From NCBI GenBank assembly GCA_903862425.1, contig CAIOYC010000009.1, forward strand, positions 124,001-188,000: DNA of 64,000 bases. Reading direction: 5' to 3'. Below the pieces are notes generated by a model, which saw only the letters and a list, made by a program, of their open reading frames with translations, searched no databases and was not told the origin of the DNA. This document shows, piece after piece, positions 49,575 through 58,595 of this stretch. Position numbers and translations under genes: made by a program. The stretch is from an uncultured Caulobacterales bacterium (GTDB lineage: Bacteria; Pseudomonadota; Alphaproteobacteria; Caulobacterales; Caulobacteraceae). Each line of letters begins with the position of its first letter. Within the stretch, counting starts at the first letter, position 1.

Positions 49575-50363
49575 CTATTTTCCTTGCCACCGCGGCGACC
49601 GCTTTTCGGCAAAGGCGCGTGGACCTTCGATCAGATCGGCTGAAGCGAACAGGGCCTGGATGCCGGGATAGTTCATCTGGTGCGCCAGGGCCGCCTCGAC
49701 GGAGGACTCGGTCATGGTGCGCTGCACCGCGTCCTTTGAGGCCCGCACCGACATGGGGCTGCATTCCAGGATTTGGGCGGCCCATTGGCGCGCCACGTCC
49801 ACCGTCGTTCCAGCGGGGGCGACGGCGTTGACGAAACCCAGGGCTTGACCTTCGGCCGCCGGCACACGGCGACCGGTGAGGATCATGCCCATGGCCTGCT
49901 TCTCGCCGATGGTGCGGGGCAGGCGGTGCAGGCCCGAGGCGAGGGCGGCAAGGCCGACGCGCGGCTCGGGCAGGGCGAAAACGGCGCGCTCGTCAGCAAT
50001 GATCAGGTCGCAAGCCAGGGCGATCTCGAACCCGCCACCCATGGCCAGGCCGTTCACCGCCGCGATCACGGGTTTGTCGAGATCGAAGCGGGCGGTGAGG
50101 CCGCCGAAGCCAGACTTGGGCTGACTTTGACCGGCCCGGCCTGCGGCCGCGGTGGCTTTAAGGTCGTTGCCGGCGCAAAAAGCTTTGTCGCCCGCCCCGG
50201 TGATGATCGCCACCCACTGGTCTGGATCGGCGGCGAAGGCGTCGAACACCTCGGCCAGTTCGTGGTTAGCGGGCGGGTGGACCGCGTTCATCACTTCGGG
50301 CCGGTTGATGGTGACCAGGGTTAGCGGACCGTCGCGCTCGACGGTGCAGAACTGATAGCTCAT
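49575..50363 (-). CDS. enoyl-CoA hydratase/isomerase family protein
   Basis: A 262-residue crotonase. [19 protein letters not shown] holds the first oxyanion-hole segment and [20 protein letters not shown] the second; [20 protein letters not shown] carries the usual Glu region. A single catalytic Glu pattern makes hydratase or isomerase both possible. The start overlaps the gamma-carbonic anhydrase stop by four bases. Confidence 0.93.
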   Translation of the reverse strand: MSYQFCTVERDGPLTLVTINRPEVMNAVHPPANHELAEVFDAFAADPDQWVAIITGAGDKAFCAGNDLKATAAAGRAGQSQPKSGFGGLTARFDLDKPVIAAVNGLAMGGGFEIALACDLIIADERAVFALPEPRVGLAALASGLHRLPRTIGEKQAMGMILTGRRVPAAEGQALGFVNAVAPAGTTVDVARQWAAQILECSPMSVRASKDAVQRTMTESSVEAALAHQMNYPGIQALFASADLIEGPRAFAEKRSPRWQGK

Positions 50364-50899
50364 CGCGCCACCAGCCCCTGCGCGTACCGCTTCCAGTTCT
50401 CCACATAGTGGGCGGCGGAGATCTTCATCATCGTCGAGGCGCTGTCGTCGAGGGTGCGAACAACCTTGCCCGGCGAGCCCATGACCATTGAATTGTCGGG
50501 AATCTCCTTGCCCTCGGTGATCAGGCTGTTCGCACCGATGATGCAGTTACGGCCGATCTTCACGCCGTTCAGGATGATCGAACCGATGCCGATGAGCGAA
50601 TTGTCGCCGATGGTGCAGCCGTGCAGCATGACCATGTGACCGATTGTGACGTCCTTGCCGATGGTCAGAGGTGAGCCCGTATCGGTGTGAAGAACCGATC
50701 CATCCTGCACGTTGGAATTCTCACCAACGATAATAGGATCGTTGTCGCCGCGAAGCACAGCATTGAACCAAATGCTCGAATTCTTCCCGAGTATGACATT
50801 TCCGAGAACGGTTGCATTCGGAGCGATCCAGTATTCGCCCTCGGGAGGCAGCATTGGACACGCATCGCCCAAATTATAAACATTCGCTCTGTCAATCAT
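50360..50899 (-). CDS. gamma-carbonic anhydrase family protein (left-handed beta helix)
   Basis: A 179-residue hexapeptide-repeat protein. [32 protein letters not shown] and [20 protein letters not shown] show the repeats, with the three zinc His in HTDTG, GHMV and LHGC. A C-terminal helix follows. Most members have no proven carbonic anhydrase activity. Codon use changes sharply inside the gene: about half of third positions are G/C in the first 77 codons, against about 87% in the rest. The start overlaps nothing upstream; the stop is coupled to the hydratase. Confidence 0.93.
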   Translation of the reverse strand: MIDRANVYNLGDACPMLPPEGEYWIAPNATVLGNVILGKNSSIWFNAVLRGDNDPIIVGENSNVQDGSVLHTDTGSPLTIGKDVTIGHMVMLHGCTIGDNSLIGIGSIILNGVKIGRNCIIGANSLITEGKEIPDNSMVMGSPGKVVRTLDDSASTMMKISAAHYVENWKRYAQGLVAR

Positions 50900-51223
50900 C
50901 CGTGTACCTCTCTATCGCAAATTCTTGTTCTTAACGCCTTGGAAACCATCCTACAGTCAATCTCGTTAGGCGATTCGAGCGGACGCTTCGTCCTCTCTTT
51001 CGCGCCGCGGGACAAGTCCCGCATCAATGGAGTGCACGGTGGCGAAGGTTTCGTCCGGACGCATTGGGATCGAGGTGGGCCTTCCACCTCCCGTCGTCGC
51101 CGCATCCTGTGGCTCAGGCCCCGGCACGGACCTCACTGTCCTACTCCATTCGTTCGAAGGCGCTGACCTCGCGGTCCGCGCCTTTTTCTTTGCCCCCTCA
51201 TTCAATGGTTTCCGGAGGCTCCC
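50900..51223. other. 324-base gap between divergent gamma-CA and phoH-like genes
   Basis: The first about 100 bases are AT-rich for this genome and should contain the gamma-CA promoter. A perfect 7-bp hairpin (GCGGGAC/GTCCCGC) lies at 51007-51022. A possible small frame occupies 51027-51227. No other structure was seen. Confidence 0.45.
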
Positions 51224-51227
51224 ATGA
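51027..51227 (+). CDS. candidate small gene with ATGA overlap to phoH-like gene
   Basis: A 66-residue frame from ATG 51027 ends in a TGA that overlaps the phoH-like ATG (ATGA), the arrangement of translationally coupled genes in this window. About two thirds of third positions are G/C, lower than its neighbours, and no good ribosome site precedes the ATG. It has no recognisable family. It may be a leader peptide or chance. Confidence 0.25.
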   Translation: MECTVAKVSSGRIGIEVGLPPPVVAASCGSGPGTDLTVLLHSFEGADLAVRAFFFAPSFNGFRRLP

Positions 51228-51976
51228 CCAAGCGTGCGCTGAAGCGGATGGTGCGTGAAGGTGAATTTTCGACGGCGGAATTTTCCGACGCCAAGATTCG
51301 CCGTTTGCCGGTGGAGCGGGGGTGGTCGCCCGTGAATGACGAGCGAGAACAGGGCTATCTGAAAACCATAAAACCCAAGTCGCCGGGCCAGGCGGCGCTG
51401 ATGGACGCCATCGATCAGAAGAACCTGGTTCTGGCGCTCGGTCCGGCCGGTACGGGCAAGACCTATCTCGCCATCGCCAAGGCGGTGGAGGCGCTGGAGG
51501 CCGGTAAGGTCGGCCGCATCGTGCTGTCCCGCCCCGCTATCGAGGCCGGCGAATCCCTCGGCTATCTGCCGGGCGATATGGAGGAGAAGTTGGCCCCCTA
51601 CCTGCGCCCCCTTTATGATGCCCTGTCGGACCGGCTGTCTATGAAGCGGGTCAAGAGCCTGATGGGGGAGGGTCTGATCGAGATCGCGCCCGTCGGCTTC
51701 ATGCGCGGGCGTACCCTCAACAACGCCTTCGTGGTGATCGACGAGGCGCAGAACTGCACCTATGCACAGTTGAAGATGCTGCTGACGCGGCTCGGCTGGA
51801 ATTCGACCATGGTGGTGAACGGCGACCCCCACCAATCCGATCTCCTGCCCGGCGTGTCGGGGCTGGCGGACGTGGCGGGGCATCTTGAACCCTTGACCAA
51901 CATCGCCGTGGTGCGCCTGAAGGACCAGGACATCGTGCGTCACCCGCTGGTGGCCGAGATGCTGAGCGTTCTCTGA
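51224..51976 (+). CDS. PhoH family ATPase
   Basis: A 250-residue protein of the PhoH/PhoL family: LALGPAGTGKTYLAIAKAVE is the Walker A region and NAFVVIDEAQNCTYAQLKML the Walker B. GGAGG lies before ATG 51224. A short basic N-terminus precedes the ATPase domain. It lacks the KH domain of longer PhoH-like proteins and is not next to ybeY, unlike the usual phoH-like copy. PhoH-type proteins are thought to act on RNA. Confidence 0.93.
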   Translation: MTKRALKRMVREGEFSTAEFSDAKIRRLPVERGWSPVNDEREQGYLKTIKPKSPGQAALMDAIDQKNLVLALGPAGTGKTYLAIAKAVEALEAGKVGRIVLSRPAIEAGESLGYLPGDMEEKLAPYLRPLYDALSDRLSMKRVKSLMGEGLIEIAPVGFMRGRTLNNAFVVIDEAQNCTYAQLKMLLTRLGWNSTMVVNGDPHQSDLLPGVSGLADVAGHLEPLTNIAVVRLKDQDIVRHPLVAEMLSVL

Positions 51977-52039
51977 TCGACGCCTGATGCGACGCCCGGC
52001 CGTGGCGACACGCGCTGGGCGAAGCGCTAGACCTCGCAC

Positions 52040-52978
52040 ATGGAGACTGCCGCCGCAGAGGTTACGCGCTCGCTGATCCGCGCCGCCAACGGCGGCGATA
52101 TCGGCGCCATGGTCGAGGTCGGCCGTCGGTTGTTGGTGGGCCGCGACGCGCCTTTCGCGCCGGACAAGGGCGCGGCCATGATCTTCGCCGCCGCGGAGCG
52201 CGGTGCGCCCGAGGCCTTGGCGCTCTCCGCCAGCCTGCTTTCAGCCGGCGTGGGCGTGGCGGTGAACTGGCCCGCCGCTCTCGACCAGCTTCGCCGCGCC
52301 GCCGGCCTGGGCCATGCCCCCGCTATCGCGCAACTGGCCGCGCTCGACGGGTCCGGGGGGGTGAATGTCCAGCCGCCCCCGCTCGAGGTCATCTCGACTG
52401 CGCCAAGGCTATGGTGGATCCGCTGCCTCGCCTCGCAGGCGGAGTGCGACTGGCTCATCGCGCGCGCGCGCGGGCGTTTGGAGCAGGCTACCGTCTACGA
52501 CCCCGAGGAGGGTCGCCTGAACCTGCAGAGTGCACGCACCAACAGCCTGTTCGCGTTCGATCTCGCCGAGGCTGATCTGGTCGTCATGGCGGTGCGCGCC
52601 CGCATCGCCGCCGCGCTCGGCGCGGCGCAGGGGCAGCTGGAGGCCTCAAACGTGCTCCACTACGCACCGGGGCAGACCTTCGTGCGCCACTTTGACTTCA
52701 TCCAGCCCGGCGTCGAGACCTTGGCGCCGGAGTTGGCGCGAAACGGCCAGCGCATCGCCACGGCGCTGATCTATCTCAATCAGGACTATGAGGACGGCGA
52801 GACCGACTTCCCGACCCTGAAGCAGCGGTTCAAGGGCGCGCCCGGAGACGGTCTGCTGTTCATGAACACCGATCCGAGCGGGGCGCCGGATCGCGCCACG
52901 CTGCATGCCGGCCTGCCGCCGACCTCGGGCGAGAAGTGGCTGTTCTCCCAGTTCGTCCGCGATAAGCGGGCTTGGTAG
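52040..52978 (+). CDS. 2-oxoglutarate/Fe(II) oxygenase (prolyl 4-hydroxylase-like) with Sel1-like N-terminal repeats
   Basis: A 312-residue protein. Residues about 12-105 hold Sel1/TPR-like helical repeats (AAMIFAAAERGAPEALALSA). The C-terminal double-stranded beta-helix has the iron triad His217, Asp219 (RHFDF) and His289 (TLHAGLPP) and the 2OG-binding Lys299 (SGEKWLF). This fold matches prolyl 4-hydroxylase-type proteins; substrates of bacterial members are mostly unknown. It follows the phoH-like gene by 63 bases on the same strand. Confidence 0.9.
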   Translation: METAAAEVTRSLIRAANGGDIGAMVEVGRRLLVGRDAPFAPDKGAAMIFAAAERGAPEALALSASLLSAGVGVAVNWPAALDQLRRAAGLGHAPAIAQLAALDGSGGVNVQPPPLEVISTAPRLWWIRCLASQAECDWLIARARGRLEQATVYDPEEGRLNLQSARTNSLFAFDLAEADLVVMAVRARIAAALGAAQGQLEASNVLHYAPGQTFVRHFDFIQPGVETLAPELARNGQRIATALIYLNQDYEDGETDFPTLKQRFKGAPGDGLLFMNTDPSGAPDRATLHAGLPPTSGEKWLFSQFVRDKRAW

Positions 52979-52979
52979 G

Positions 52980-53747
52980 TCAAGCCGCCGGAGCGACCAG
53001 GGCAAAACTCGCGCCTTGCGGATCGATCCCCAGCACGATCTTCTCGCCGGTGGGCACATCGTGCGGTCCCATGGTGATGGAGCCGCCGCCGGCTTTCACT
53101 CGCTCCACCGCCGCTCCGATCTCAGGCGCCGTGAAGTAGAGGTTCCACTGCGGCGGGTTCGGCTTCATCTCCACCGCGGCGCCGATTCGGACCTCGCCGA
53201 CGTCGAGAAAATGGTAGCCCCCCATAGGCCCCATATCCATGGTCTCGCGGTTCTCGATCCCGAACAGGGCGTCGTAGAAGGCGAGCCCGGCCTTGATGTC
53301 GCTGGTCCACAGCTCGTTCCAGCCGCAGAGGCCGATCTGGCCGCGCGAAAAGACCGTGGACGCATCGTCGGTCGCGCCGCGCATGATGTAGAAGAGCGCG
53401 CCCTGCGGATCAGCCAGGAAACTGAACCGACCCACATTGGGAATGTCGCTGGGCGGCACGAAGGTCGCAGCGCCGAGCTCGCCTGCCTTCTTGGCCGTAG
53501 CGTCCACGTCGTCCACGCCGAAATAAGGAACCCAGGTCGGCTTCATGCCCGAGGCCAGCATGTCGGCGTCCATCTTGAGCATGCCGCCGACAAAGCCTTC
53601 GCTTGCCTGGATCATGCGATAGTCCATCGGACCCGGCGGAGGCGGCTGGATCGTCCAGCCGACCACGTGGTCATAGAAGCGCTTGGCTCCGTCCGGATCG
53701 GGCGTGATGAGCTCGTACCAGATCGGTATTCCGGGGGGATTGCGCAT
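52980..53747 (-). CDS. VOC superfamily (glyoxalase-like) protein, two domains
   Basis: A 255-residue protein with two VOC modules: first IPIWYELITPDPDGAKRFYD, second QIGLCGWNELWTSDIKAGLA. The start ATG 53747 follows GGAGG. Two paired modules form one metal/ligand site in this group; the substrate is unknown. It converges with the oxygenase gene with one base between them. Confidence 0.9.
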   Translation of the reverse strand: MRNPPGIPIWYELITPDPDGAKRFYDHVVGWTIQPPPPGPMDYRMIQASEGFVGGMLKMDADMLASGMKPTWVPYFGVDDVDATAKKAGELGAATFVPPSDIPNVGRFSFLADPQGALFYIMRGATDDASTVFSRGQIGLCGWNELWTSDIKAGLAFYDALFGIENRETMDMGPMGGYHFLDVGEVRIGAAVEMKPNPPQWNLYFTAPEIGAAVERVKAGGGSITMGPHDVPTGEKIVLGIDPQGASFALVAPAA

Positions 53748-53817
53748 CGGCGCCTCCTGTGATTTTGCCCAGGCTACCACCCCCTGCGGCAAAGTTAAGC
53801 TTAGCCCGAAGCGAAGC

Positions 53818-54585
53818 TTAACCGCCTACCACAAACGAAGTCATCGACACCGCACCTAGGTCGACGCCGTGATTGAAGAAGCGGATCGGCTCGCCCGGAT
53901 CGCGCTGGGCGGCGGCGTAGAGGATGGGCCAGTAGTGCTCTCGGTCGGGTACGGATAGCCGCGCATCTTCGTCCGCATCAATGGCGGTGACCGTGTCGAT
54001 GTCGCCTGCCGCCAGCGCCGTCTGGATGCGCGCATCGAAGCGGGCGGCCCAGTCGTGCGCCGGCCCCTGGCGCATGGCGCGCAGGTTGTGGACGATGTCG
54101 CCCGAGCCCAGGATCAGCACACCCTCGTCACGCAGAGGCCTGAGTTTCAGAGCTAGCTCATAATGGCCCCGCGCATCGAGGGCTCTGTCGAGGCCCAATT
54201 GCACCACGGGCACGTCGGCATCGGGAAAGAGGTGCGCCAGCACAGACCAGGCGCCATGGTCGAAACCCCAGCCGTCGCTGCCCGCCACCGGCGTCGGGGC
54301 CAACAGCGCCCCGATGCGCGCCACCAGATCAGGTGCGCCCGGCGCGGGATAGCGCATGTCGAACAGCGCCTGCGGGAAGCCGCGAAAGTCATGGATGGTC
54401 GGCGGGTGCGCTTGCGCCGTCACAGCCACCCCGTCCGTCTCCCAATGAGCGGAGACGGCTAGGATCGCCCTGGGCCGGGGCAGGCTCTCGCCTAAGGCCC
54501 TCCATCCAGCCGCGTAGGGCGAGCCGGGCAGGGCGTTCATCGGACTGCCATGACCCACGAACACGGCGGGCATGAGAGATGTCAT
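53818..54585 (-). CDS. extradiol dioxygenase, LigB/DODA type
   Basis: A 255-residue protein like YgiD/4,5-DOPA dioxygenase. MPAVFVGHGSPMNALPGSPY carries the first metal His; SAHWETDGVAVTA and the DHGAWSVLAHLFPDADVPVV segment carry further ligands; VLILGSGDIVHNLRAM is typical. Start 54585 is chosen for the MTSLMPAVF opening. It opens an aromatic ring next to two hydroxyls; the substrate is uncertain. Confidence 0.92.
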   Translation of the reverse strand: MTSLMPAVFVGHGSPMNALPGSPYAAGWRALGESLPRPRAILAVSAHWETDGVAVTAQAHPPTIHDFRGFPQALFDMRYPAPGAPDLVARIGALLAPTPVAGSDGWGFDHGAWSVLAHLFPDADVPVVQLGLDRALDARGHYELALKLRPLRDEGVLILGSGDIVHNLRAMRQGPAHDWAARFDARIQTALAAGDIDTVTAIDADEDARLSVPDREHYWPILYAAAQRDPGEPIRFFNHGVDLGAVSMTSFVVGG

Positions 54586-54657
54586 GGAAGGGCTCCGTTC
54601 ACGAAGCCCATGTGGCGACGACCACCGCAATTCGCAACTGATGTTGTTGCGGAAAGC

Positions 54658-54864
54658 CTATTCGAGGTCTTCCGCCAGAATGGCCATCTCGAACAGGAAG
54701 GAGCCGTCGTCGTCCTCGTCCTGATAGAGCACGCCGATGAATTCGCCCTTCATCTCGACCTCAGCGCTGTCCTTTTGCTTCGGACGCGCCTTCACCGCCA
54801 CGTGCGGGTTGCCGAAGGTGCGCTTCAGGTGCGCCTCGAGCTTCTTGATATCGTTATCGTCCAC
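54658..54864 (-). CDS. DUF3126 family protein
   Basis: A 68-residue alphaproteobacterial protein: MDDNDIKKLEAHLKRTFGNP opening and GEFIGVLYQDEDDDGSFLFE core match DUF3126. The function is unknown. It is often near cysE, as here, where it lies 71 bases downstream of cysE on the same strand. Confidence 0.9.
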   Translation of the reverse strand: MDDNDIKKLEAHLKRTFGNPHVAVKARPKQKDSAEVEMKGEFIGVLYQDEDDDGSFLFEMAILAEDLE

Positions 54865-54935
54865 GGGAGCGCCTTGGTCTTCGGAGGGTGGGCAAACCTA
54901 GCGGGTCGCGTCCGCCCGGCCAACCCCCACCCGTC

Positions 54936-55769
54936 TCAGATCGAATAGTCTTCGTAGACTTCCCTTGGCAGGGTGTGGTCCATGGTGCGCGCCGGCTCCT
55001 CGCAGGTGGGGCAGTTGACCAGCCGCGCGGGCACGCCGGCGGCGGTGCAGCCCGGCGGCACGTTCTTCAGCACCACAGAGCCTGAAGCCACCTTGGCGTA
55101 TTCCCCGATGGTCACATTGCCCAGCACCTTGGCGCCAGCGCCCAGAAGCACGCCCTTCATGATCTTGGGGTGACGGTCGCCGCGCTCGGCGCCCGTGCCA
55201 CCTAGGGTCACGCCGTGCAGCATGGAGACGTCGTCGCCCACCTTGGCCGTCTCGCCGACGACGATGCCCGTGGCGTGATCCATGAAGATGCCCGCGCCGA
55301 ATTCGGCCGCCGGGTGGATATCCACCTGAAATAGCTCCGACATGCGGCTCTGGAAGTGGAAGGCCAGGGTGTAGCGCTCCTCGGTCCACAGCCAGTGGGC
55401 GATGCGGTGGGTCTGCAGCGCCTGGAAGCCCTTGAAGAACAGGAAGGGCTGCAGGTAGCCCTTGCAGGCGGGGTCGCGCTCCATCACGGCGCGCAGGTCC
55501 GCTTCGGCCTTGGTCAACAGAGTCGGGTCGGACGCATAGGCCTGATCCGCCATTTCGCGGATCGACATGGCCCGCATCTCCTGGTCGCCCAGCTTGCGCG
55601 CCACTTGATAGGACAGCGACCCGGCTAGATCGTGGTGAGCAAGGATGGTGGCGTTGACCAGCGATGCCAGGCCCGGCTCGGCATTGGCGGTGTCCTGCGC
55701 CTCGATGCGCAGCGCAGTCCAGACGGGCAGGGGCCCTTCCTGAGCGATGATTTCAAGCTGACGGCCCAT
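54936..55769 (-). CDS. cysE: serine O-acetyltransferase
   Basis: A 277-residue CysE. An N-terminal helical domain (LSYQVARKLGDQEMRAMSIR) precedes the left-handed beta helix; DIHPAAEFGAGIFMDHATGI contains the catalytic His of DHATG, and MLHGVTLGGTGAERGDRHPK is the CysE signature. It makes O-acetylserine for cysteine synthesis from serine and acetyl-CoA. Confidence 0.97.
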   Translation of the reverse strand: MGRQLEIIAQEGPLPVWTALRIEAQDTANAEPGLASLVNATILAHHDLAGSLSYQVARKLGDQEMRAMSIREMADQAYASDPTLLTKAEADLRAVMERDPACKGYLQPFLFFKGFQALQTHRIAHWLWTEERYTLAFHFQSRMSELFQVDIHPAAEFGAGIFMDHATGIVVGETAKVGDDVSMLHGVTLGGTGAERGDRHPKIMKGVLLGAGAKVLGNVTIGEYAKVASGSVVLKNVPPGCTAAGVPARLVNCPTCEEPARTMDHTLPREVYEDYSI

Positions 55770-55792
55770 GAGCCCTCCTGCTGACGTTCTCG

Positions 55793-56419
55793 TTAGCCTA
55801 GCACAAGTTGGGCTAACGATGGGTCAAGTTCCCCGTTCACCGCCATATGGTGTACGCGCAGCACCGCCGCCACCGTGATCGAGTCGGTAATGTGCCCGGC
55901 GGCTATGGCGTCGAGCAGTTCTCGAAAGGGAACGCGGGTGACGGCAAGATTTTCCGTATCGTCAGGCGCGTGGTCGTGGCGCGGCGACAGGCCGGTTGCG
56001 AGATAGCAATAGGCGACTTCGTTGGTGACCGAGTTGGATAGGTGCATGACCAGAATCTTGCGCCAGTCCGACGCCCGCAGATTGGCCTCTTCCGCCAGTT
56101 CGCGTTTCGCGCCATCCAGCGGGTGCTCGCGCTTGGGCGCGCCGCCCTCGGGCAGTTCCCAGCTGTAGGTTCCGAAGGGAAAGCGCCATTGGCCCACCAG
56201 CGTCACCGTTCCGTCTTCATGCAACGGCACGATACCGGTGGCCCATGCCTTCTGGTCGTGCAGGTAGTAGGTGGCCGGCGCTCCGGTGGGGGCGATGGCC
56301 TCATAACGGTCCACGGCGAACCAGGGGTTGTCGTGGACACGCTCTGGCTCGCTCGCCTGCCATTTTGGTCCGTGCGATTTCAGCCAGGCTGGTCGTTGCG
56401 AGCCGTTATCAGAAGTCAT
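55793..56419 (-). CDS. NUDIX hydrolase, ADP-ribose pyrophosphatase-like
   Basis: A 208-residue protein. The NUDIX box is GGAPKREHPLDGAKRELAEE then ANL, in which the final Gly of the consensus is Asn. The start ATG 56419 is preferred because the upstream frame runs over the divergent nitroreductase gene. YSWELPEGG is typical of ADP-ribose/GDP-mannose hydrolases. The exact nucleotide substrate is unknown. Confidence 0.88.
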   Translation of the reverse strand: MTSDNGSQRPAWLKSHGPKWQASEPERVHDNPWFAVDRYEAIAPTGAPATYYLHDQKAWATGIVPLHEDGTVTLVGQWRFPFGTYSWELPEGGAPKREHPLDGAKRELAEEANLRASDWRKILVMHLSNSVTNEVAYCYLATGLSPRHDHAPDDTENLAVTRVPFRELLDAIAAGHITDSITVAAVLRVHHMAVNGELDPSLAQLVLG

Positions 56420-56443
56420 AGCTGAGCGCCGAACCTTCAGGAA

Positions 56444-57049
56444 ATGTCGATGTCTTCCTCCTTGCCCGCGCCGATCCCATTCGGCCAGCCCTGTCCGATC
56501 CGCCCGTCCGCTGAAACCCTGACTCTGCTGGCCGAGCGGCGCTCCGCCTCGGCGGTTACACTGCACGCTCCGGCCCCGAATGCGGACCAGATCGCGGACC
56601 TGCTGCGTATCGCCAGCCGCGCGCCAGACCATGGCAAGCTGAACCCCTGGCGCTTCATCGTTATGCGGGGCGAGGGCAAGGCGGCCTATGTCCGTGCACT
56701 GGAAGCGATAGCCGCCGCCCAGGGTCAGAACCCCGCCGCCCTGGCCAAGCTGTCCACTCCGCCGCTCGCCATCGCCGTGGTCAGTCGCGTCATTACCGGC
56801 AAGATCCCGGAGTGGGAGCAGGTGCTCTCCGCCGCATCGGTCTGCACCCTGATGCTGGTGGCGGCGCAGGCCATGGGATTCGGCGCCAACTGGATCACCG
56901 ACTGGTACGCCTATGAGCCGGAAGCCCGCGCCGCCCTGGGCCTGGATCCGGACGAGCGCGTCGCCGGTTTCGTCTATCTCGGCACGCCGAGCGAAGCGCC
57001 GCTCGAGCGCATCCGGCCCGATGTCGAGGCGCTGACCAGCTATGTCTAG
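56444..57049 (+). CDS. nitroreductase family protein (YdjA-like)
   Basis: A 201-residue FMN enzyme: ERRSASAVTLHAPAPNADQI then LRIASRAPDHGKLNPWRFIV is the YdjA-type opening, and MGFGANWITDWYAYEPEAR the later segment. It is divergent from the NUDIX gene. The substrate is unknown. Confidence 0.9.
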   Translation: MSMSSSLPAPIPFGQPCPIRPSAETLTLLAERRSASAVTLHAPAPNADQIADLLRIASRAPDHGKLNPWRFIVMRGEGKAAYVRALEAIAAAQGQNPAALAKLSTPPLAIAVVSRVITGKIPEWEQVLSAASVCTLMLVAAQAMGFGANWITDWYAYEPEARAALGLDPDERVAGFVYLGTPSEAPLERIRPDVEALTSYV

Positions 57050-57058
57050 ACGCTGCTG

Positions 57059-58033
57059 CTAAAGCCCCAGATGAGCCTTCAAGAAGGCCACCGACTTGGG
57101 CCAACTGTCGGCGCGGGCCGCAACATTGCCTCCGACGGTGCCGCCAAGCGAGGCTATCTTCGGGCTCGGCTGATCCACCGGTACGCCGAACACGCCGTGG
57201 CCGGCATTGGCATAGCGCAGGATGATCGGCGCGGGCCGCCCTTTGGCTTTCAGTCGTTCGGCGATCAGGTCGCTCATGGGGCAGGAGGGCCAGAGGTTAT
57301 CCGCCTCGCCGCAAACCAGCATGATCGGGCCGCCGATCCGCTCTACAGGAATGACGCCGTCCGCGTGCTGGGGCAGGGTCGGCAACGCCATATTGTAGAT
57401 GTCGAACACGCTCTTCGGCGCCTGGGCGAATGCATAGGGCAGGTAGGGCAGGGGTTTGCCCCCCTCGGTCCAAGAGGGCTTCATCTCCGCCGAATAGGTG
57501 ATGCCCGGCCACGAGACGCTGGAGGGCATGGTGACCACAACCGCCTTCAGCCGCCGATCCCGCGTCGCGGCCAGGAGCGCGGCCTCCGACCCCTTGGAGC
57601 CGCCCTCAATACCGATCCGGTCGGGATCGACGCCCGGTTGGGCGCGTAGCCAGGCGAGGCCTTCGCTGAAGGTTTCCAGCGGCACGTCGAACAGGTGCTC
57701 CGGCGTGCCCGGGCAGCCGAAATAGCAAAGCTGGAGCACGGCGAAGCCTTCCGCCTGCAGCGCCTTGGCGTCGCGCAGGGCGGCCACGCCCAGCCCGCCC
57801 TCCGACCCGCCCAGCACCAGAACGGCTGGGTGAAGCCCAGCACCCTTCGCCGGAAAATAGTTGGCGAACACCTTGCCCGTGGCGACGCGCGAGCCCTCGG
57901 GCCCTGGGTCCGACACCACGGGCGGCGGCATCTGCGGCGGTGGCGCGGGCTTGACCTCGGCCGACGCGAACGACGCCGCCAGGGACGCAACGAGGACCAG
58001 GATCAGGCGGCGCATGCGGTAGGCTCCAATCAT
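57059..58033 (-). CDS. exported acyl-CoA thioesterase/BAAT C-domain-like alpha/beta hydrolase
   Basis: A 324-residue protein with a signal peptide (MIGAYRMRRLILVLVASLAA, cleavage at ASA near residue 25). LHPAVLVLGGSEGGLGVAAL is the oxyanion region and IGIEGGSKGSEAALLAATRD the nucleophile elbow with Ser in GGSKGS; ANAGHGVFGVP gives the His. Matches the BAAT/acyl-CoA thioester hydrolase C-terminal family. Periplasmic location argues against a CoA substrate. Confidence 0.85.
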   Translation of the reverse strand: MIGAYRMRRLILVLVASLAASFASAEVKPAPPPQMPPPVVSDPGPEGSRVATGKVFANYFPAKGAGLHPAVLVLGGSEGGLGVAALRDAKALQAEGFAVLQLCYFGCPGTPEHLFDVPLETFSEGLAWLRAQPGVDPDRIGIEGGSKGSEAALLAATRDRRLKAVVVTMPSSVSWPGITYSAEMKPSWTEGGKPLPYLPYAFAQAPKSVFDIYNMALPTLPQHADGVIPVERIGGPIMLVCGEADNLWPSCPMSDLIAERLKAKGRPAPIILRYANAGHGVFGVPVDQPSPKIASLGGTVGGNVAARADSWPKSVAFLKAHLGL

Positions 58034-58082
58034 AAGCTCACCTCTGAAGCCATACCTTGGGGACGACGCAAGTGAATTGGCT

Positions 58083-58544
58083 TTAACCCCGCCCGCGATA
58101 GCTCGGTACGCCGGTGTCGGGCGCCCATAAGCCATCGGGGATCGGGCCGGTCTGATAGAAGACGTCGATAGGGATGCCGCCGCGCGGGTACCAGTAGCCG
58201 CCGATACGCAGCCATAGGGGCGTGGCCACCTCGACGATCTTCTTGCCGATGCCCACGGTGCAGTCCTCGTGGAAGGCGCCGTGGTTGCGGAAGCTGGTGA
58301 GATAAAGCTTCAGCGACTTGGATTCGATCAGCCAGTCGCCCGGCGCATAGTCGATGACCAGATGGGCGAAATCGGGCTGGCCCGTTACGGGGCACAGCGA
58401 GGTGAATTCCGGCGCTGTGAAGCGCGCCAGATAGAGCGTCCCCCTATGCGGATTGGGAACGCGCTCGAGCGTCGCCGCCTCTGGGGACTGGGGCTGGTCC
58501 TGGTGAAGGCCGAGCTGGGTCAGGCCTGAAGTGTCTGTGGTCAT
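58083..58544 (-). CDS. queF: NADPH-dependent 7-cyano-7-deazaguanine reductase QueF
   Basis: A 153-residue single-domain QueF. Cys51 in [13 protein letters not shown] is the covalent catalyst and Asp58 the acid; [20 protein letters not shown] is the QueF signature for NADPH and the dimer. Reduces preQ0 to preQ1 for queuosine in tRNA. Start 58544 is divergent from the SDR gene by 51 bases. No other que genes are nearby. Confidence 0.95.
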   Translation of the reverse strand: MTTDTSGLTQLGLHQDQPQSPEAATLERVPNPHRGTLYLARFTAPEFTSLCPVTGQPDFAHLVIDYAPGDWLIESKSLKLYLTSFRNHGAFHEDCTVGIGKKIVEVATPLWLRIGGYWYPRGGIPIDVFYQTGPIPDGLWAPDTGVPSYRGRG

Positions 58545-58595
58545 TTGCCCGAGGTAATCGTAGGAGGGGAAAACAGCAAACTTCGGAGGAACGGC

